NCBI RefSeq assembly: GCF_003003005.1
Contig: NZ_PVTR01000008.1
Span: forward strand, 124,001 to 188,000
From: Mongoliibacter ruber
Lineage (GTDB): Bacteria > Bacteroidota > Bacteroidia > Cytophagales > Cyclobacteriaceae
Length of the DNA stretch: 64,000 nucleotides
Reading direction: 5' to 3'
Shown here: piece after piece, positions 7,805 to 19,194 of the stretch
Layout: each line of letters begins with the position of its first letter
How positions within the stretch are numbered: position 1 is the first letter of the stretch
The notes under the pieces: model-generated
What the model was told of the DNA's origin: nothing
Databases searched by the model: none
The model's input: the letters and a program-made list of their open reading frames with translations, nothing else
Translations under genes and position numbers: made by a program

Positions 7805-10800
7805 TTATTTCACCTGTTTCAAAAGTTCTTCAACAGCCGCCTCAATCTGAGCGTCTTTTCCGAACAGCACTTCTTCAAATGGTGTTGCTACCTTAATATC
7901 CGGCTCCAATTGCAGGTTTTCCAAAGGTCTATCCTCTTCAATACCATAGAATGCAATCATTGGAATCCCAAAAACAATAGTAGGATCAATTTGTGTTTCC
8001 CACCAAACAGCAGTACTTGTCCCTGGGACAGGCATACCGATCAGTTTACCGATACCTTTGGCCCTATACGCATATGGAAATGCGTGTGCATCAGAGTAAT
8101 TGCTCTCACTCATCACTACCACACTTGGCCTAGACCATTTATCTCTTGGCTCACCACCTCTCGCAACGAAGCCATAAGGTCTAAAAGTAGCGTAGGGTTT
8201 ACCATCTAAGAAAGTGGAAAGATCCTCATGTAACCAGCCACCTCCGTTGAATCGTGTATCTACTATCAAAGCCTCTTTGTCAGCATTTTTACCTAGGACT
8301 TCGTCATATACGGTTCTGAAACTATTGTCATTCATCCCTTGAACATGGACATATCCAATGCGTCCATTGCTCAAGCTATCCACCATAGTACGCATGGTCT
8401 CTACCCATCTTTTGTAAAGAAGTTGATTTTCCGCTCCCATTGCGATGGGCTTCACGATCTCTTCCCACCTGGTGTTTTCCTTCGGGTCATAAAGGGATAG
8501 CAACACATTCTTATCAGCTTTTCTATTTAGGGTTTTATTCCAATCCAAGTTGACGTCTAACTCGATACCGTCGATTTTCTCTATCACATTGCCTGCCTTG
8601 ACTTTGCTTCCTGCCTTATCCAATGGTCCTCCAGTGATCACTTCTGTGATTTTCAAACCAGAGCTTTGCAAGCTTTCGTCATAGAACAATCCCAAAGAAG
8701 CTGTTTGATCTCCATTTTCAGCCCTGTGAGAATACCTGCCCCCGGTATGCGAGCCATTAAGCTCTCCTAAAACTTCACTGAGCAATTCCTGGAAATCGTA
8801 ATTATTGTTTATGTGCGGCAAAAATCTAGCATAAGATTCTCTATACATTTCCCAATCAACTCCATGCAGTTCTGTATCATAAAATTTCTTTTTTACCTGT
8901 CTCCAAGCATGGTGAAATATATACTCTCTTTCGGCAGTAGCATCCAATACCATCTCTTCATTGACACCAATGTTAGAAACTTTTCCGCTTCCGGTTTCAA
9001 TTTTTGACAGTCGCCCATTTGCCAATACGAAGAGATTTTTACCCTCTTTATCAAGCTCAATACTGCCTGGACCCGAATTTGTTTTTGCCAAGGATTTCAA
9101 TTCTTTGGTCCTGGTATCAAGAACCCAAACATCATATTTATCCTCAAATCTTGCCATAAAATAAAGCTTATCTCCATCCGGAGACATGTCAAAAGAAGTC
9201 AAGTTCAAGGAGCCTGTGGTCAACCTCAACTTACGGTTTTCCAATCCCTCTAAATTCAATTCAAGTGGTTCAACCTTGTTTTTTTCATCAGACTTTTTAT
9301 CAGCATCTTTTTTGTCATCTTTATCTTTTTTCTCCTGATCCTTCAATAGATCATATTCTGCTTTTCCCAGTTTGAATTTATCAAATGCGGGTTGATCAAA
9401 GAAAATAGCGTAAATATCGAGTTCTCTTGCCCCTTGTAATGCTAGAGGTTTTTTACCATCCTTGTCATTGGTCCAGACCAATGCTTTCCCATTCATGGCA
9501 AATCTGCCTCGACCATCTGAAAACCCACTGTTTGTCAAGTTGACTCCTTCTTTTTGGCCTTGTGCATCATAAAGCACCATATGGCTTGCACCATAAAGAC
9601 CCATTGCATTTTTGGCAACAATCCACTTACTGTCAGGACTCCAAGTAAAATCTTGATCCCCATCTGCATACGAGAAATTCTCTCCAGCTGGAATAATTGT
9701 TCTGGAAGTCTTTTTTTCTAAGTTGTATACTTTAAGGATATTTCTTTCTTCCAAATAGGCTATCTCTTTTCCATCAGGTGACACCAAAGGCTGAAACTCA
9801 TCCTTTTCCGAAGCAATGACAGGTTCCTCATTGATCAGTGTTGCTGCAAAAAAATATGGCTCCTCACTCCTTGAGATAGACGCTTTGTAAATGTCCCAGC
9901 TTTCGCCTCTCTCTGTAGAATAGAAAAGCGTCCTACCATCTTCCCCCCAGCTGAGCATTCTCTCCTGAGCTGGAGAATTGGTAATCCTCTTGGTTTGGTT
10001 ATTATCCACTGATGTGACAAAAACCTCACCCCTAAAAACAAAAGCCACCTCTTTACCATTGGGAGACAAGGCCATTTCTGTAGCACCGCTATTCACAGAT
10101 ACTATCTTTTCCTCTCTACCCCTGAAGTCACCAAATATTTGGATATTGACTTTTTGAGGTGATTCACCTTCTTTCAAAGTATATATTTCTCCATTCCAAG
10201 AAAAAGTAAGGATGTCATTATTTGACCTGCTAAGATGCCTTACCGGATGATTTTCAAATTCTGTCAGTTGAGTTTCGTTTCCCGAGGCCAAATTTTTCTT
10301 AAAAATGTTTTGTGCCCCGTTTTTTTCACTCAGGTAAAAAACAGACTGGCCATCATTGGAGAATACTGGTTCTCTATCTTCCCCGTCAAAATCACTCAAT
10401 TGGGTGTACGAATCATCTTTTGTATTAAAAACCCACACGTCGCGGGTGACAGAGGAGGTATGCCGCTTTCTCCATTCATCTTCATAACCCTTTCTGTCTT
10501 GAAAGACTATCCTTTCTCCGGCCCCATCAAATGAAGCATTTTGCATTCCAGCTGTAGAAAGCAGTATACTTCTACCTCCTTCTATCGGAACTGAATAGAG
10601 CTTACCAAAAAGACCTTTATTGGGAAACCTTACAGAGGTATTTAGATCGTTTCTGGGTGAACTGAAAATAACCTGCTTTCCGTCAGGTGTGAAGTCCCAA
10701 GGAATATCATTCCCCGAATGATAAGTCAAGCGCTTTGCTTCTCCTCCTGATGAAGGAATGATATACACGTCAAAATTCCCATACCTATCGCTAGCAAAGG

Positions 10801-11035
10801 CAATTTGCCTGCCATCAGGACTCCATACAGGCATCGCATTATGCGCATCATGTAAAGTGAGAGGAGCTGCAACACCGCCATCGGTACCTACTTTGAACAA
10901 GTCTCCTTTATATCCAAAAACTATCTCTTTCCCATCAGGTGAAATAGCTGGATACCTCAGCCATAAAGGCTCAGTCTGGGCCATAGCCCCAACTTGATAA
11001 CCAAGTAAAATGATTAGTAAACTTAAAATTCTCAT
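7805..11035 (-). CDS. Tricorn-like S41 family peptidase, secreted
   Basis: Protease of 1076 residues. A signal peptide (MRILSLLIILLGYQVGAMAQ) shows export, unlike archaeal Tricorn, which is cytosolic. Residues about 25-560 are beta-propeller repeats of the TolB/PD40 type, recognisable by repeated SPDGK motifs; a second propeller follows a highly charged Lys/Asp linker near 575-600. A PDZ-like segment (GPLDKAGSKVKAGNVIEKID) precedes the S41 core. Candidate catalytic residues are H763 in NGSHTGGRY, S981-D982 in NYSDAHAF, and a Glu in FYGIEEDRP, matching the Tricorn His-Ser-Glu set. It likely degrades peptides in the periplasm or at the outer membrane. Monocistronic: the enolase terminator lies upstream and a bidirectional terminator downstream. 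Confidence 0.93.
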   Translation of the reverse strand: MRILSLLIILLGYQVGAMAQTEPLWLRYPAISPDGKEIVFGYKGDLFKVGTDGGVAAPLTLHDAHNAMPVWSPDGRQIAFASDRYGNFDVYIIPSSGGEAKRLTYHSGNDIPWDFTPDGKQVIFSSPRNDLNTSVRFPNKGLFGKLYSVPIEGGRSILLSTAGMQNASFDGAGERIVFQDRKGYEDEWRKRHTSSVTRDVWVFNTKDDSYTQLSDFDGEDREPVFSNDGQSVFYLSEKNGAQNIFKKNLASGNETQLTEFENHPVRHLSRSNNDILTFSWNGEIYTLKEGESPQKVNIQIFGDFRGREEKIVSVNSGATEMALSPNGKEVAFVFRGEVFVTSVDNNQTKRITNSPAQERMLSWGEDGRTLFYSTERGESWDIYKASISRSEEPYFFAATLINEEPVIASEKDEFQPLVSPDGKEIAYLEERNILKVYNLEKKTSRTIIPAGENFSYADGDQDFTWSPDSKWIVAKNAMGLYGASHMVLYDAQGQKEGVNLTNSGFSDGRGRFAMNGKALVWTNDKDGKKPLALQGARELDIYAIFFDQPAFDKFKLGKAEYDLLKDQEKKDKDDKKDADKKSDEKNKVEPLELNLEGLENRKLRLTTGSLNLTSFDMSPDGDKLYFMARFEDKYDVWVLDTRTKELKSLAKTNSGPGSIELDKEGKNLFVLANGRLSKIETGSGKVSNIGVNEEMVLDATAEREYIFHHAWRQVKKKFYDTELHGVDWEMYRESYARFLPHINNNYDFQELLSEVLGELNGSHTGGRYSHRAENGDQTASLGLFYDESLQSSGLKITEVITGGPLDKAGSKVKAGNVIEKIDGIELDVNLDWNKTLNRKADKNVLLSLYDPKENTRWEEIVKPIAMGAENQLLYKRWVETMRTMVDSLSNGRIGYVHVQGMNDNSFRTVYDEVLGKNADKEALIVDTRFNGGGWLHEDLSTFLDGKPYATFRPYGFVARGGEPRDKWSRPSVVVMSESNYSDAHAFPYAYRAKGIGKLIGMPVPGTSTAVWWETQIDPTIVFGIPMIAFYGIEEDRPLENLQLEPDIKVATPFEEVLFGKDAQIEAAVEELLKQVK

Positions 11036-11110
11036 AAATTATAATTTGGATTATCTTGAAATATAATAAAGTCACGCTACAAGTACCACTCATACCTTAT
11101 AAGTGGGACA

Positions 11111-11149
11111 AAAAAAAGGCAACCTGATGAGGCTGCCTTTCATTTTTTA
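11111..11149 (-). terminator. Terminator downstream of eno
   Basis: On the minus strand AAAGGCAGCCT pairs with AGGTTGCCTTT (one G-T pair, CATC loop), followed by a run of eight T. It lies 16 bases past the eno stop and separates carA-eno from the protease gene. Confidence 0.9.
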
Positions 11150-11164
11150 CATTCAACTTGGATA

Positions 11165-12451
<1,287 letters not shown>

Positions 12452-12473
12452 TTAAAAGGTTTAAGAGTTTTAA

Positions 12474-13568
12474 TTATTTATTCATTAAGGATATAAAATC
12501 ATCAAATAAGTACCGCGAATCATGTGGTCCAGGCGATGACTCCGGATGATATTGAACTGAAAAAGCAGGCTTATTTTTTAGTTTAATTCCTGCGACGGTA
12601 TTATCATTTAAGTGGTAATGTGTCATTTCCACAACTTCACTATTTTCCACATCTTCTCTTTTTACCACGAAACCATGATTTTGAGAAGTGATTTCACTTT
12701 TACCAGTGAGAATATTCTTGATTGGATGATTGAGACCTCTATGACCGTGATGCATCTTGTAAGTAGAAATACCACAAGCTTCAGCTAGAATCTGATGGCC
12801 AAGACAAATACCAAAAACAGGCTTCCCAGTTTCTAATATTTCTTTAGTAGTGTTTACTGCATATCCCATTACTGCTGGATCGCCAGGGCCATTTGAAAGG
12901 AAATAACCATCTGGATTCCAATCCTGCAATTCCTTAAGGGTAGATTTAGCAGGGAACACTTTACAATAAACACCTCTATCAGCCAAATTTCTGAGAATAT
13001 TTAATTTTATACCGAAATCAAGGCAGGCAACCTTAAGAGGAGACGCTTCATCACCAAAAAAGAAAGGCTCCTTCGTGCATACCTGAGAGCTAAGCTCTAA
13101 GCCATTCATATCTGGTACAAGATTTAGCTGAGCTTTCAAACCAGCCAAATCCTCTTCATATTCGGAACTTATGATTGCATTCATGGCACCCTTAGAGCGA
13201 ATATGCCTTACAAGCTTACGGGTATCAATATCTGCAATGCCAGTAATATTATATTTTTCTAAATAATTTTGTAAGGAGCCGCTAGCGTCTAGCCTTGAAT
13301 AAATTTCAGAAAAACTATTCACGACTATCCCTGCAATAGTGGGATAATGAGACTCTACCTCTGTGTCTATGACACCATAGTTTCCGATATGTGAAGTAGT
13401 CGAGACTATTATTTGACCCGTATAAGAGGGATCTGTGTAAATCTCCTGATAACCAGTCATTCCGGTGTTGAAACAAATTTCACCGCCGTTGGTCCCGGGG
13501 CTTCCGATGAGTGTACCTTTAAACATGGTACCATCTGCAAGAAGTAAGGTTGCTTTTTGTTTATTCAT
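12474..13568 (-). CDS. carA: Carbamoyl-phosphate synthase small subunit (glutaminase)
   Basis: Glutamine amidotransferase subunit of 364 residues that supplies ammonia to CarB for carbamoyl phosphate, the precursor of pyrimidines and arginine. The N-terminal CarA domain (about 1-150) contains GETCFN-like GGEICFNTGMTGYQE and the C-terminal class I amidotransferase domain has SNGPGDP, the nucleophile C255 in GICLGHQ, and the H341/E343 pair in HPESSPGPHD. Nothing is missing. carB is not in the window, so the two subunits are not encoded together here, at least not in the usual carA-carB order. A promoter with TAACTTTG lies just upstream, after the rplQ terminator, and eno follows closely. Confidence 0.98.
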   Translation of the reverse strand: MNKQKATLLLADGTMFKGTLIGSPGTNGGEICFNTGMTGYQEIYTDPSYTGQIIVSTTSHIGNYGVIDTEVESHYPTIAGIVVNSFSEIYSRLDASGSLQNYLEKYNITGIADIDTRKLVRHIRSKGAMNAIISSEYEEDLAGLKAQLNLVPDMNGLELSSQVCTKEPFFFGDEASPLKVACLDFGIKLNILRNLADRGVYCKVFPAKSTLKELQDWNPDGYFLSNGPGDPAVMGYAVNTTKEILETGKPVFGICLGHQILAEACGISTYKMHHGHRGLNHPIKNILTGKSEITSQNHGFVVKREDVENSEVVEMTHYHLNDNTVAGIKLKNKPAFSVQYHPESSPGPHDSRYLFDDFISLMNK

Positions 13569-13587
13569 TTTGTTTTATTGGACTCAC

Positions 13588-13620
13588 CAAAGTTAATTAT
13601 TTTATAATAAGAGGCCTAAA
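13588..13620 (-). promoter_or_regulatory. Probable promoter of carA-eno
   Basis: On the minus strand a TAACTTTG box (13595-13588) fits the Bacteroidota -7 consensus TAnnTTTG. The upstream element is poor (TTTA with 21-base spacing). It sits between the rplQ terminator and the carA start, about 20 bases before the ATG. Downstream of the box the sequence reads GTGAGTCC, so it lacks the CnnnCC seen at the translation promoters. Confidence 0.6.
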
Positions 13621-13640
13621 GTAAATGGCTTGGATATAAA

Positions 13641-13672
13641 AAAAGGGATTGAACCAAAGTCCAATCCCTTTT
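13641..13672 (-). terminator. Terminator of the alpha operon (after rplQ)
   Basis: Minus-strand stem AAAGGGATTG / CAATCCCTTT with an 11-base loop followed by TTTT. It closes the long ribosomal protein cluster, 25 bases after the rplQ stop. Confidence 0.9.
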
Positions 13673-13696
13673 ATATGTTAAAGAAAATATCATGAA

Positions 13697-14224
13697 TTAA
13701 TCTTCAGATTTATCTTCTTTTTGCTCGTCAGCACCTTTATTATCAGCATCTGAAGTATCAGCTTTTGCATCTGCAACCTGCTCGTTGGCATCAGTTGATT
13801 TTCCAGTGCTTCTTCTGCTTCTTCTGGTTGTCTTCTTCGCTGGTTTTGCGTCTTTCAACATCAACTCATTAAAGTCGACCAATTCAATGATACACATTTC
13901 TGCATTATCACCTAAACGGAAGCCAGTTTTAATAATTCTGGTGTAACCACCATTTCTAGCGGCAACTTTCTCAGCAACTTCACCGAAAAGTGCTTTGATA
14001 CCTTCTTTACTTTGAAGGTAAGAAAAAGCCACTCTTCTATTGTGAGTTGTATCTTCTTTTGCCCTTGTGATCAAAGGCTCTACATATTTTCTTAGCTCTT
14101 TAGCCTTGGCAAGCGTAGTAGAAATACGCCTGTGAAGAATCAAGGATGTAGCCATATTAGAAAGCATTGCTTTCCTGTGACTGGCTGTCCTTCCAAGGTG
14201 GTTAAATTTCTTGCCGTGTCTCAT
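13697..14224 (-). CDS. rplQ: 50S ribosomal protein L17 with C-terminal extension
   Basis: Large-subunit protein near the exit tunnel. Residues 1-122 are the conserved L17 fold (starts [20 protein letters not shown]). E. coli L17 ends at about this point (127 residues), but here 50 more residues follow: a basic stretch at 125-143 ([12 protein letters not shown]) and then an acidic, Ala/Asp/Glu/Lys-rich low-complexity tail to residue 175. The tail is probably disordered on the ribosome surface. It is the last gene of the cluster, 5 bases after rpoA, and is followed by a terminator. Confidence 0.98.
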   Translation of the reverse strand: MRHGKKFNHLGRTASHRKAMLSNMATSLILHRRISTTLAKAKELRKYVEPLITRAKEDTTHNRRVAFSYLQSKEGIKALFGEVAEKVAARNGGYTRIIKTGFRLGDNAEMCIIELVDFNELMLKDAKPAKKTTRRSRRSTGKSTDANEQVADAKADTSDADNKGADEQKEDKSED

Positions 14225-14229
14225 TTTAT

Positions 14230-15219
14230 TTATTCTTCATCAAGTTTATACTTAGACAAGTCCATTCCGAAGGTCAAGCCTTTTTCTTGGATCAACTGCT
14301 CAAGCTCAGCCAAGGATTTTTTACCAAAATTTCTAAACTTCATCATATCAGAAATTTCAAGTCTGGCAAGATCCCCAAGGGATTTAACATCAGCAGCTTT
14401 TAGACAATTGAATGCGCGAACGGAAAGATCCAGATCACCTAGAGGTGTCTTAAGAAGCTTTCTCATATGAAGAAATTCTTCATCTATTGGCTCTGGTTCA
14501 GAAATTCCAGTTGAATCCAAAACCATAGTCTGGTCAGAGAATAACATGAAATGCTGAATCAAAATCTTCGCAGACTCTTGTAACGCTTTTTCTGGGTGGA
14601 TTGATCCGTCAGTAGAAACTTCAAGAATCAATTTTTCAAAATCGGTTTTTTGTTCAACCCTTGTATTTTCAACACTATATTTCACATTTTTTATAGGAGT
14701 GAAAATAGCATCAATCGGGATAACACCAAAAACCTGCTCTTTAGGTTTTGATTCTTCAGCTGGAAGATATCCTCTTCCTTTTTCCACTGTCAATTCAATT
14801 TCAAAACTTTTACTGTCGTCCAAGTGACATATTACTAAGTCTGGATTTAAAACTTCAAATGAAGTGGTAAACTTAGCAATATCTCCTGCAGTGAAAACAG
14901 ACTGATTAGAAACCTCAACAGTAATTTTTCCATCAATAGAGTCGTGGACTTTTTTGAATCTTACTTGCTTCAGGTTTAGAATGATATCAGTCACATCTTC
15001 TACAACACCCTCGATAGTGGAAAATTCGTGCACTACACCTGGTAGTTTCACTGAAGTAATGGCATAGCCTTCTAGAGAAGATAAAAGAATTCTTCTCAAG
15101 GCATTGCCTATGGTGACCCCATAGCCCTTCTCTAGTGGCTTGAAGGTGAATAAGCCGTGGAAGTCATCGGCCTTTTCCATCACCACTTTCTCGGGCATTT
15201 GAAATGCTAGTATGGACAT
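14230..15219 (-). CDS. rpoA: DNA-directed RNA polymerase subunit alpha
   Basis: 329 residues. The N-terminal domain (about 1-230) dimerises and scaffolds beta and beta-prime; it shows [20 protein letters not shown] near residue 32. A short acidic linker leads to the C-terminal domain (about 250-329) with two helix-hairpin-helix elements ([19 protein letters not shown] and [16 protein letters not shown]), which contacts upstream DNA and activators. Length equals that of E. coli alpha. It lies between rpsD and rplQ as in most bacteria, so subunit supply is tied to ribosomal protein supply. Confidence 0.99.
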   Translation of the reverse strand: MSILAFQMPEKVVMEKADDFHGLFTFKPLEKGYGVTIGNALRRILLSSLEGYAITSVKLPGVVHEFSTIEGVVEDVTDIILNLKQVRFKKVHDSIDGKITVEVSNQSVFTAGDIAKFTTSFEVLNPDLVICHLDDSKSFEIELTVEKGRGYLPAEESKPKEQVFGVIPIDAIFTPIKNVKYSVENTRVEQKTDFEKLILEVSTDGSIHPEKALQESAKILIQHFMLFSDQTMVLDSTGISEPEPIDEEFLHMRKLLKTPLGDLDLSVRAFNCLKAADVKSLGDLARLEISDMMKFRNFGKKSLAELEQLIQEKGLTFGMDLSKYKLDEE

Positions 15220-15250
15220 ATCAATAGTTCTATTTAAGTCTGAAAGTTAA

Positions 15251-15853
15251 TTATTTAGAGTAAAGTTCGACGATCAACTGTTCCTTGATATTCTCTGGAA
15301 TATCATCTCTAGTAGGAACAGAGACAAACTTACCTGCTAAAGAGGAGTTATCCCACTCTAACCAAGTGTAACGGTTAGTTTTTCCAGCTAAGCTTGTGGT
15401 GATAGCTTCCAGAGACTTAGAACGTTCTCTTACGGAAATAACATCACCTGGCTTCAAGGAATATGAAGGGATATTTACCACTTCACCATTCACAAGAATG
15501 TGCTTATGAGAAACCAACTGTCTAGCACCTCTTCTTGTAGGAGCAATGCCTAGTCTGAATACAGTGTTGTCTAATCTTGACTCAAGCAATTGAAGTAAGT
15601 TTTCGCCAGTTATACCTTGCTTTCTTGAAGCAATGTCAAACATTTTGGCAAATTGTCTTTCAAGTACTCCATAGATGTACTTGGCTTTTTGCTTTTCTGC
15701 AAGCTGAATAGCATATTCAGATTGCTTTTTTCTTCTGCCCCTACCATGTTGTCCTGGAGGGTAATTTTTCTTTTGGAGAGCTTTGCTATATCCTTCGATA
15801 GGCTCACCGAATCTTCTGGCGATTTTTGCCTTTGGACCTGTATATCTTGCCAT
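15251..15853 (-). CDS. rpsD: 30S ribosomal protein S4
   Basis: Primary 16S rRNA-binding protein, 200 residues, and in other bacteria a translational repressor of its own operon. The C-terminal half is the S4 RNA-binding domain ([20 protein letters not shown], then [15 protein letters not shown]). The N terminus ([18 protein letters not shown]) has none of the cysteines that bind zinc in the C+ form, so this is the zinc-free type. It precedes rpoA by 31 bases. Confidence 0.99.
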   Translation of the reverse strand: MARYTGPKAKIARRFGEPIEGYSKALQKKNYPPGQHGRGRRKKQSEYAIQLAEKQKAKYIYGVLERQFAKMFDIASRKQGITGENLLQLLESRLDNTVFRLGIAPTRRGARQLVSHKHILVNGEVVNIPSYSLKPGDVISVRERSKSLEAITTSLAGKTNRYTWLEWDNSSLAGKFVSVPTRDDIPENIKEQLIVELYSK

Positions 15854-15873
15854 TCTATATCTTCTTTAAGAAA

Positions 15874-16272
15874 TTATACTCTTCTACGTTTTGGAGGACG
15901 ACATCCGTTGTGAGGAAGTGGCGTCACATCAACAATAGTAGTTACATCTAGACCTACATTTTGTAAAGTTCGGATTGCAGATTCTCTACCTGCACCTGGA
16001 CCTTTTACAAAAACCTCAATTTTTCTCAAACCCAAATCATATGCAACTTGACCACAATTTTGAGCAGCCATTTGTGCAGCATAAGGAGTATTCTTTTTGG
16101 AACCTCTGAAACCCATTTTACCGGCAGAAGCCCAAGAAATAACCTGACCTGAATTATTGGTAATAGAGATGATAATATTGTTAAAAGAAGCTTTGATATG
16201 CACTTGGCCTACCGCTTCAACTTTAACAACTCTTTTTTTACCTTTAGCTTTATCGTTTCTTTTCTGAGCCAT
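15874..16272 (-). CDS. rpsK: 30S ribosomal protein S11
   Basis: Platform protein of the small subunit, 132 residues, close to the 3' end of 16S rRNA and the Shine-Dalgarno cleft. It has a basic N-terminal tail ([15 protein letters not shown]), the core with [20 protein letters not shown], and the typical basic C terminus [13 protein letters not shown]. Gaps to rpsM and rpsD are 15 and 20 bases. Confidence 0.99.
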   Translation of the reverse strand: MAQKRNDKAKGKKRVVKVEAVGQVHIKASFNNIIISITNNSGQVISWASAGKMGFRGSKKNTPYAAQMAAQNCGQVAYDLGLRKIEVFVKGPGAGRESAIRTLQNVGLDVTTIVDVTPLPHNGCRPPKRRRV

Positions 16273-16287
16273 AATCTAATTCAAGAT

Positions 16288-16665
16288 TTATTTAGTTGCC
16301 TTCTTCTTGTTAGCAACAGTTTTTCTCTTACCTTTTCTAGTTCTTGCATTGTTTTTGGTTTTTTGACCTCGAACGGGAAGACCCTTTCTATGTCTCAAAC
16401 CTCTATAACAACCAATATCCATCAATCTTTTGATGTTCAACTGAATCTCAGATTTCAAAGCTCCCTCTGTTCTGAATTCATCAGCGATGATATTTCTAAT
16501 AGCAGTCGACTCTTCGTCGTCCCACTCCCCGGCTTTCTTGTCTAAAGAAATTCCTGCTTTGTTTAGGATCGCTTTGGCTGAATTCCTACCTATACCGAAT
16601 ATGTAGGTCAAGCCAATCTCACCACGTTTGTTGTCTGGTATGTCAACACCTGCAATTCTTGCCAT
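16288..16665 (-). CDS. rpsM: 30S ribosomal protein S13
   Basis: Head protein of the small subunit that forms bridges to the 50S subunit and contacts the P-site tRNA. 125 residues: helix-two-turn-helix region with [20 protein letters not shown], the [19 protein letters not shown] segment, and a Lys/Arg-rich C-terminal tail that reaches the decoding area. It starts 5 bases after the rpmJ stop. Confidence 0.99.
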   Translation of the reverse strand: MARIAGVDIPDNKRGEIGLTYIFGIGRNSAKAILNKAGISLDKKAGEWDDEESTAIRNIIADEFRTEGALKSEIQLNIKRLMDIGCYRGLRHRKGLPVRGQKTKNNARTRKGKRKTVANKKKATK

Positions 16666-16670
16666 AATGA

Positions 16671-16787
16671 TTAACCTTGTCTTTGTTTAAACTTAGGATT
16701 CTTTTTGTTGATCACGTAAAGTTTACCTTTTCTTCTGATCACTTTACAGTCAACACTTCTCTTCTTAACTGATGCCTTAACTTTCAT
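16671..16787 (-). CDS. rpmJ: 50S ribosomal protein L36, zinc-free form
   Basis: A 38-codon gene. The product starts [20 protein letters not shown] and ends [13 protein letters not shown], which is the L36 fold by its start and its KQRQG end. The zinc ribbon is lost: of the usual Cys-Cys-Cys-His ligands only C14 remains, with Asn/Lys/Phe at the others. It therefore belongs to the C- type that does not need zinc. Its place between infA and rpsM is the standard one. Confidence 0.97.
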   Translation of the reverse strand: MKVKASVKKRSVDCKVIRRKGKLYVINKKNPKFKQRQG

Positions 16788-16876
16788 GTGTCTTTAATTT
16801 AATTTTGACCGCCACATGGAATTTATCTCGATTTGATAGGATTTAATTATCTCACCTTGACAAACTTCATGACATT

Positions 16877-17095
16877 TTACTTATATCTGTAAACTATTCT
16901 CCCTTTTGATAAATCATATGGAGATAGCTCTAGCTTCACTTTATCGCCCGGAAGAATTTTTATATAATTCATCCTCATTTTCCCTGAAATATGGGCAATC
17001 AATTGATGTCCATTCTCAAGTTCCACTTTAAACATAGCATTGGACAAGGCCTCTACTATTGTTCCATCTTGCTCTATAGATGTCTGCTTAGCCAT
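16877..17095 (-). CDS. infA: Translation initiation factor IF-1
   Basis: A single OB-fold (S1-like) protein of 72 residues that binds the ribosomal A site during initiation. It reads [20 protein letters not shown], then [20 protein letters not shown], and ends [23 protein letters not shown]-like with the usual RIVYR near the end. It follows map after 2 bases. An 89-base gap before rpmJ shows no clear promoter or hairpin. Confidence 0.99.
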   Translation of the reverse strand: MAKQTSIEQDGTIVEALSNAMFKVELENGHQLIAHISGKMRMNYIKILPGDKVKLELSPYDLSKGRIVYRYK

Positions 17096-17097
17096 AT

Positions 17098-17871
17098 TTA
17101 GAATTTAAAATTTTCTTCTATGTATTTATGAGTAGTTAGGATTTCAGTCCTATCTTCAAAGATTGCTACTGTATGTTCGTAATGTGCTGAAGGTTTTCTA
17201 TCAGCAGTTCTAATCGTCCAACCATCTCTTTCTTGAACAATGTTTCTTGTCCCTAGATTAACCATTGGTTCAATTGCTATTACCAAACCATCTTTTAAAA
17301 TGGGACCACTACCTTTTTTACCGTAATTGGGGACTTCAGGAGATTCATGTAGGTTTTTACCTAAACCATGACCAACTAACTCCCTCACTACAGTGTATCC
17401 CTTAGCTTCAACAAACTTTTGGATAGCATTACCAATATCACCTACCCTATTTCCTGCTAGAGCTTTTTCAATACCCAGATAAAGAGATTCTTTAGTTGCT
17501 TTAAGCAATGACAAAACATTTGGGGAGACTTCACCGACAGGGTAAGTATAAGCACAATCGCTATGAAAACCTTGGTGAAAGACTCCACAATCTATTGAGA
17601 TTATATCGCCATCTTTCAAAACATAATCACTTGGAAAACCATGCACTACAACCTCATTAACTGAAATACATAGTGAGGATGGAAAACCATTGTAACCTTT
17701 AAAAGAAGGTACACCATCGTTATCTCTGATGTACTCCTCTGCAATTTTATCTAGAAAAGAAGTCTTTACTCCTTCTTTAACATACTTCGCTACTTCGCCG
17801 TGGGCCTTACCTAATATCTGAGCACTTTCTTTTATTAGTTCAACTTCTTCCGAAGATTTATAATGAATCAT
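17098..17871 (-). CDS. map: Type I methionine aminopeptidase
   Basis: Removes the initiator methionine from new proteins whose second residue is small. The 257-residue protein has the pita-bread fold with all five metal ligands: D94 and D105 ([19 protein letters not shown]), H168 ([11 protein letters not shown]), E201 (AIEPMVN) and E232 (YEHTVAI). No zinc-finger extension is present at the N terminus. Its ATG overlaps the secY stop by 4 bases (ATGA), so the two are translationally coupled, and infA follows after 2 bases. Confidence 0.98.
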   Translation of the reverse strand: MIHYKSSEEVELIKESAQILGKAHGEVAKYVKEGVKTSFLDKIAEEYIRDNDGVPSFKGYNGFPSSLCISVNEVVVHGFPSDYVLKDGDIISIDCGVFHQGFHSDCAYTYPVGEVSPNVLSLLKATKESLYLGIEKALAGNRVGDIGNAIQKFVEAKGYTVVRELVGHGLGKNLHESPEVPNYGKKGSGPILKDGLVIAIEPMVNLGTRNIVQERDGWTIRTADRKPSAHYEHTVAIFEDRTEILTTHKYIEENFKF

Positions 17872-19190
17872 ATTGCGGCTGCAAAATTAGAAGGATTGTT
17901 TTTCATGTTTCCACTTTTCATCATTCCTTCATAATGTCTCATTAGCAAATAACTCTCAATCTGTCTTAATGTATCCATGATAACACCTACCATAATCAGT
18001 AAAGATGTACCACCGTAGAACTGTGCGAAAGATCCACCAACACCGGCTATTATCGCAAATGCTGGAAGTATTGCAACAACAGATAGAAGTATAGAACCTG
18101 GAAGCGTGATTTTAGAAATGATACCATCAATAAAATCTGCCGTAGGAGCACCCGGTTTAATACCCGGCACAAATCCTCCATTTCTTTTTAAATCTTCTGC
18201 AATTTGCTCTGGATTAACAGTAATGGCAGTGTAGAAGAAAGTAAATAATATAATCATTACAGCAAACACAAGGTTGTACTGCCATGAAGTGAAGTCACTA
18301 AACGTACTTCCGATATAATTGGCAATATCATTGTCAGCTGACCAAATCTGCGCAATAAGTGCAGGAAGGAACATCAATGACTGCGCAAATATAATCGGCA
18401 TTACACCTGATGCATTTACTTTTATCGGAATATATTGTCTTTGACCTCCATAGACTTTACCACCCACTACTTGCTTGGCATATTGAACTGGAACCCTCCT
18501 GGTAGCTTCTGTAAGAGCAACTACTCCCACCACTACAAAGAAAAGCACTGCAGCCTCTATTATAAGCAATAACATTCCTGAAGTTCCTTTTGATAATGCT
18601 TCCGCTATAATTGCGCCTGGCAAAGCAGAAATAATACCAATCATGATCAACATTGAAATACCGTTCCCAATACCTTTTTCAGTGATTTTTTCTCCTAACC
18701 ACATGCAGAACATTGTTCCAGCAGATAAAAGTACCAAAGAACTAAACATAAAGAGAGAAGTACTAACCATCACAGCACCAGTAGGAAGAATGGTTGCAGT
18801 AATGTAACCTATACCCTGAGCTACAGTAATAGCAATGGTAAGTACCCTGGTGATCTGATTGATTCTTTTTCTACCGGATTCACCCTCTTTCTGTAATTTC
18901 TGAAAATAAGGAACCCCAACAGTTAACAGCTGCAAAACGATTGATGCAGAGATGTAGGGCATAATACCTAATCCAAAGATTGAAGCATTACTAAATGCAC
19001 CACCAAGGAAAGTATCTATCAAACCGAAGATACCCTCAGGAGCATCTCCAAGCTTTGAAGGATCCACACCTGGAAGTACGATAAAAGAACCTAATCTAAA
19101 GACAACCAGAAAACCGATCGTGTTGATTATTCTGATTCTTAAATCTTCAATAGAAAAGATATTCTTAACTGTTGAGATAAACTTTTTCAT
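17868..19190 (-). CDS. secY: Preprotein translocase subunit SecY
   Basis: Channel subunit of the Sec translocon in the inner membrane, 440 residues with ten predicted membrane helices. The first helix FLVVFRLGSFIVLPGVD is followed by the plug region FLGGAFSNASIFGLGIMPYI, and the cytoplasmic loop RRVPVQYAKQVVGGKVYGGQ is well conserved. Length matches the family. It works with SecE, encoded further up this cluster near nusG. It lies in the spc arrangement between rplO and map. Confidence 0.99.
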   Translation of the reverse strand: MKKFISTVKNIFSIEDLRIRIINTIGFLVVFRLGSFIVLPGVDPSKLGDAPEGIFGLIDTFLGGAFSNASIFGLGIMPYISASIVLQLLTVGVPYFQKLQKEGESGRKRINQITRVLTIAITVAQGIGYITATILPTGAVMVSTSLFMFSSLVLLSAGTMFCMWLGEKITEKGIGNGISMLIMIGIISALPGAIIAEALSKGTSGMLLLIIEAAVLFFVVVGVVALTEATRRVPVQYAKQVVGGKVYGGQRQYIPIKVNASGVMPIIFAQSLMFLPALIAQIWSADNDIANYIGSTFSDFTSWQYNLVFAVMIILFTFFYTAITVNPEQIAEDLKRNGGFVPGIKPGAPTADFIDGIISKITLPGSILLSVVAILPAFAIIAGVGGSFAQFYGGTSLLIMVGVIMDTLRQIESYLLMRHYEGMMKSGNMKNNPSNFAAAI

Positions 19191-19194
19191 TTAT

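Noticed and set aside
11041-11110. Promoter for the Tricorn-like gene
   Set aside because: TATATTTC resembles the -7 box but the last base is wrong and no TTTG is at the right distance; not strong enough to list.
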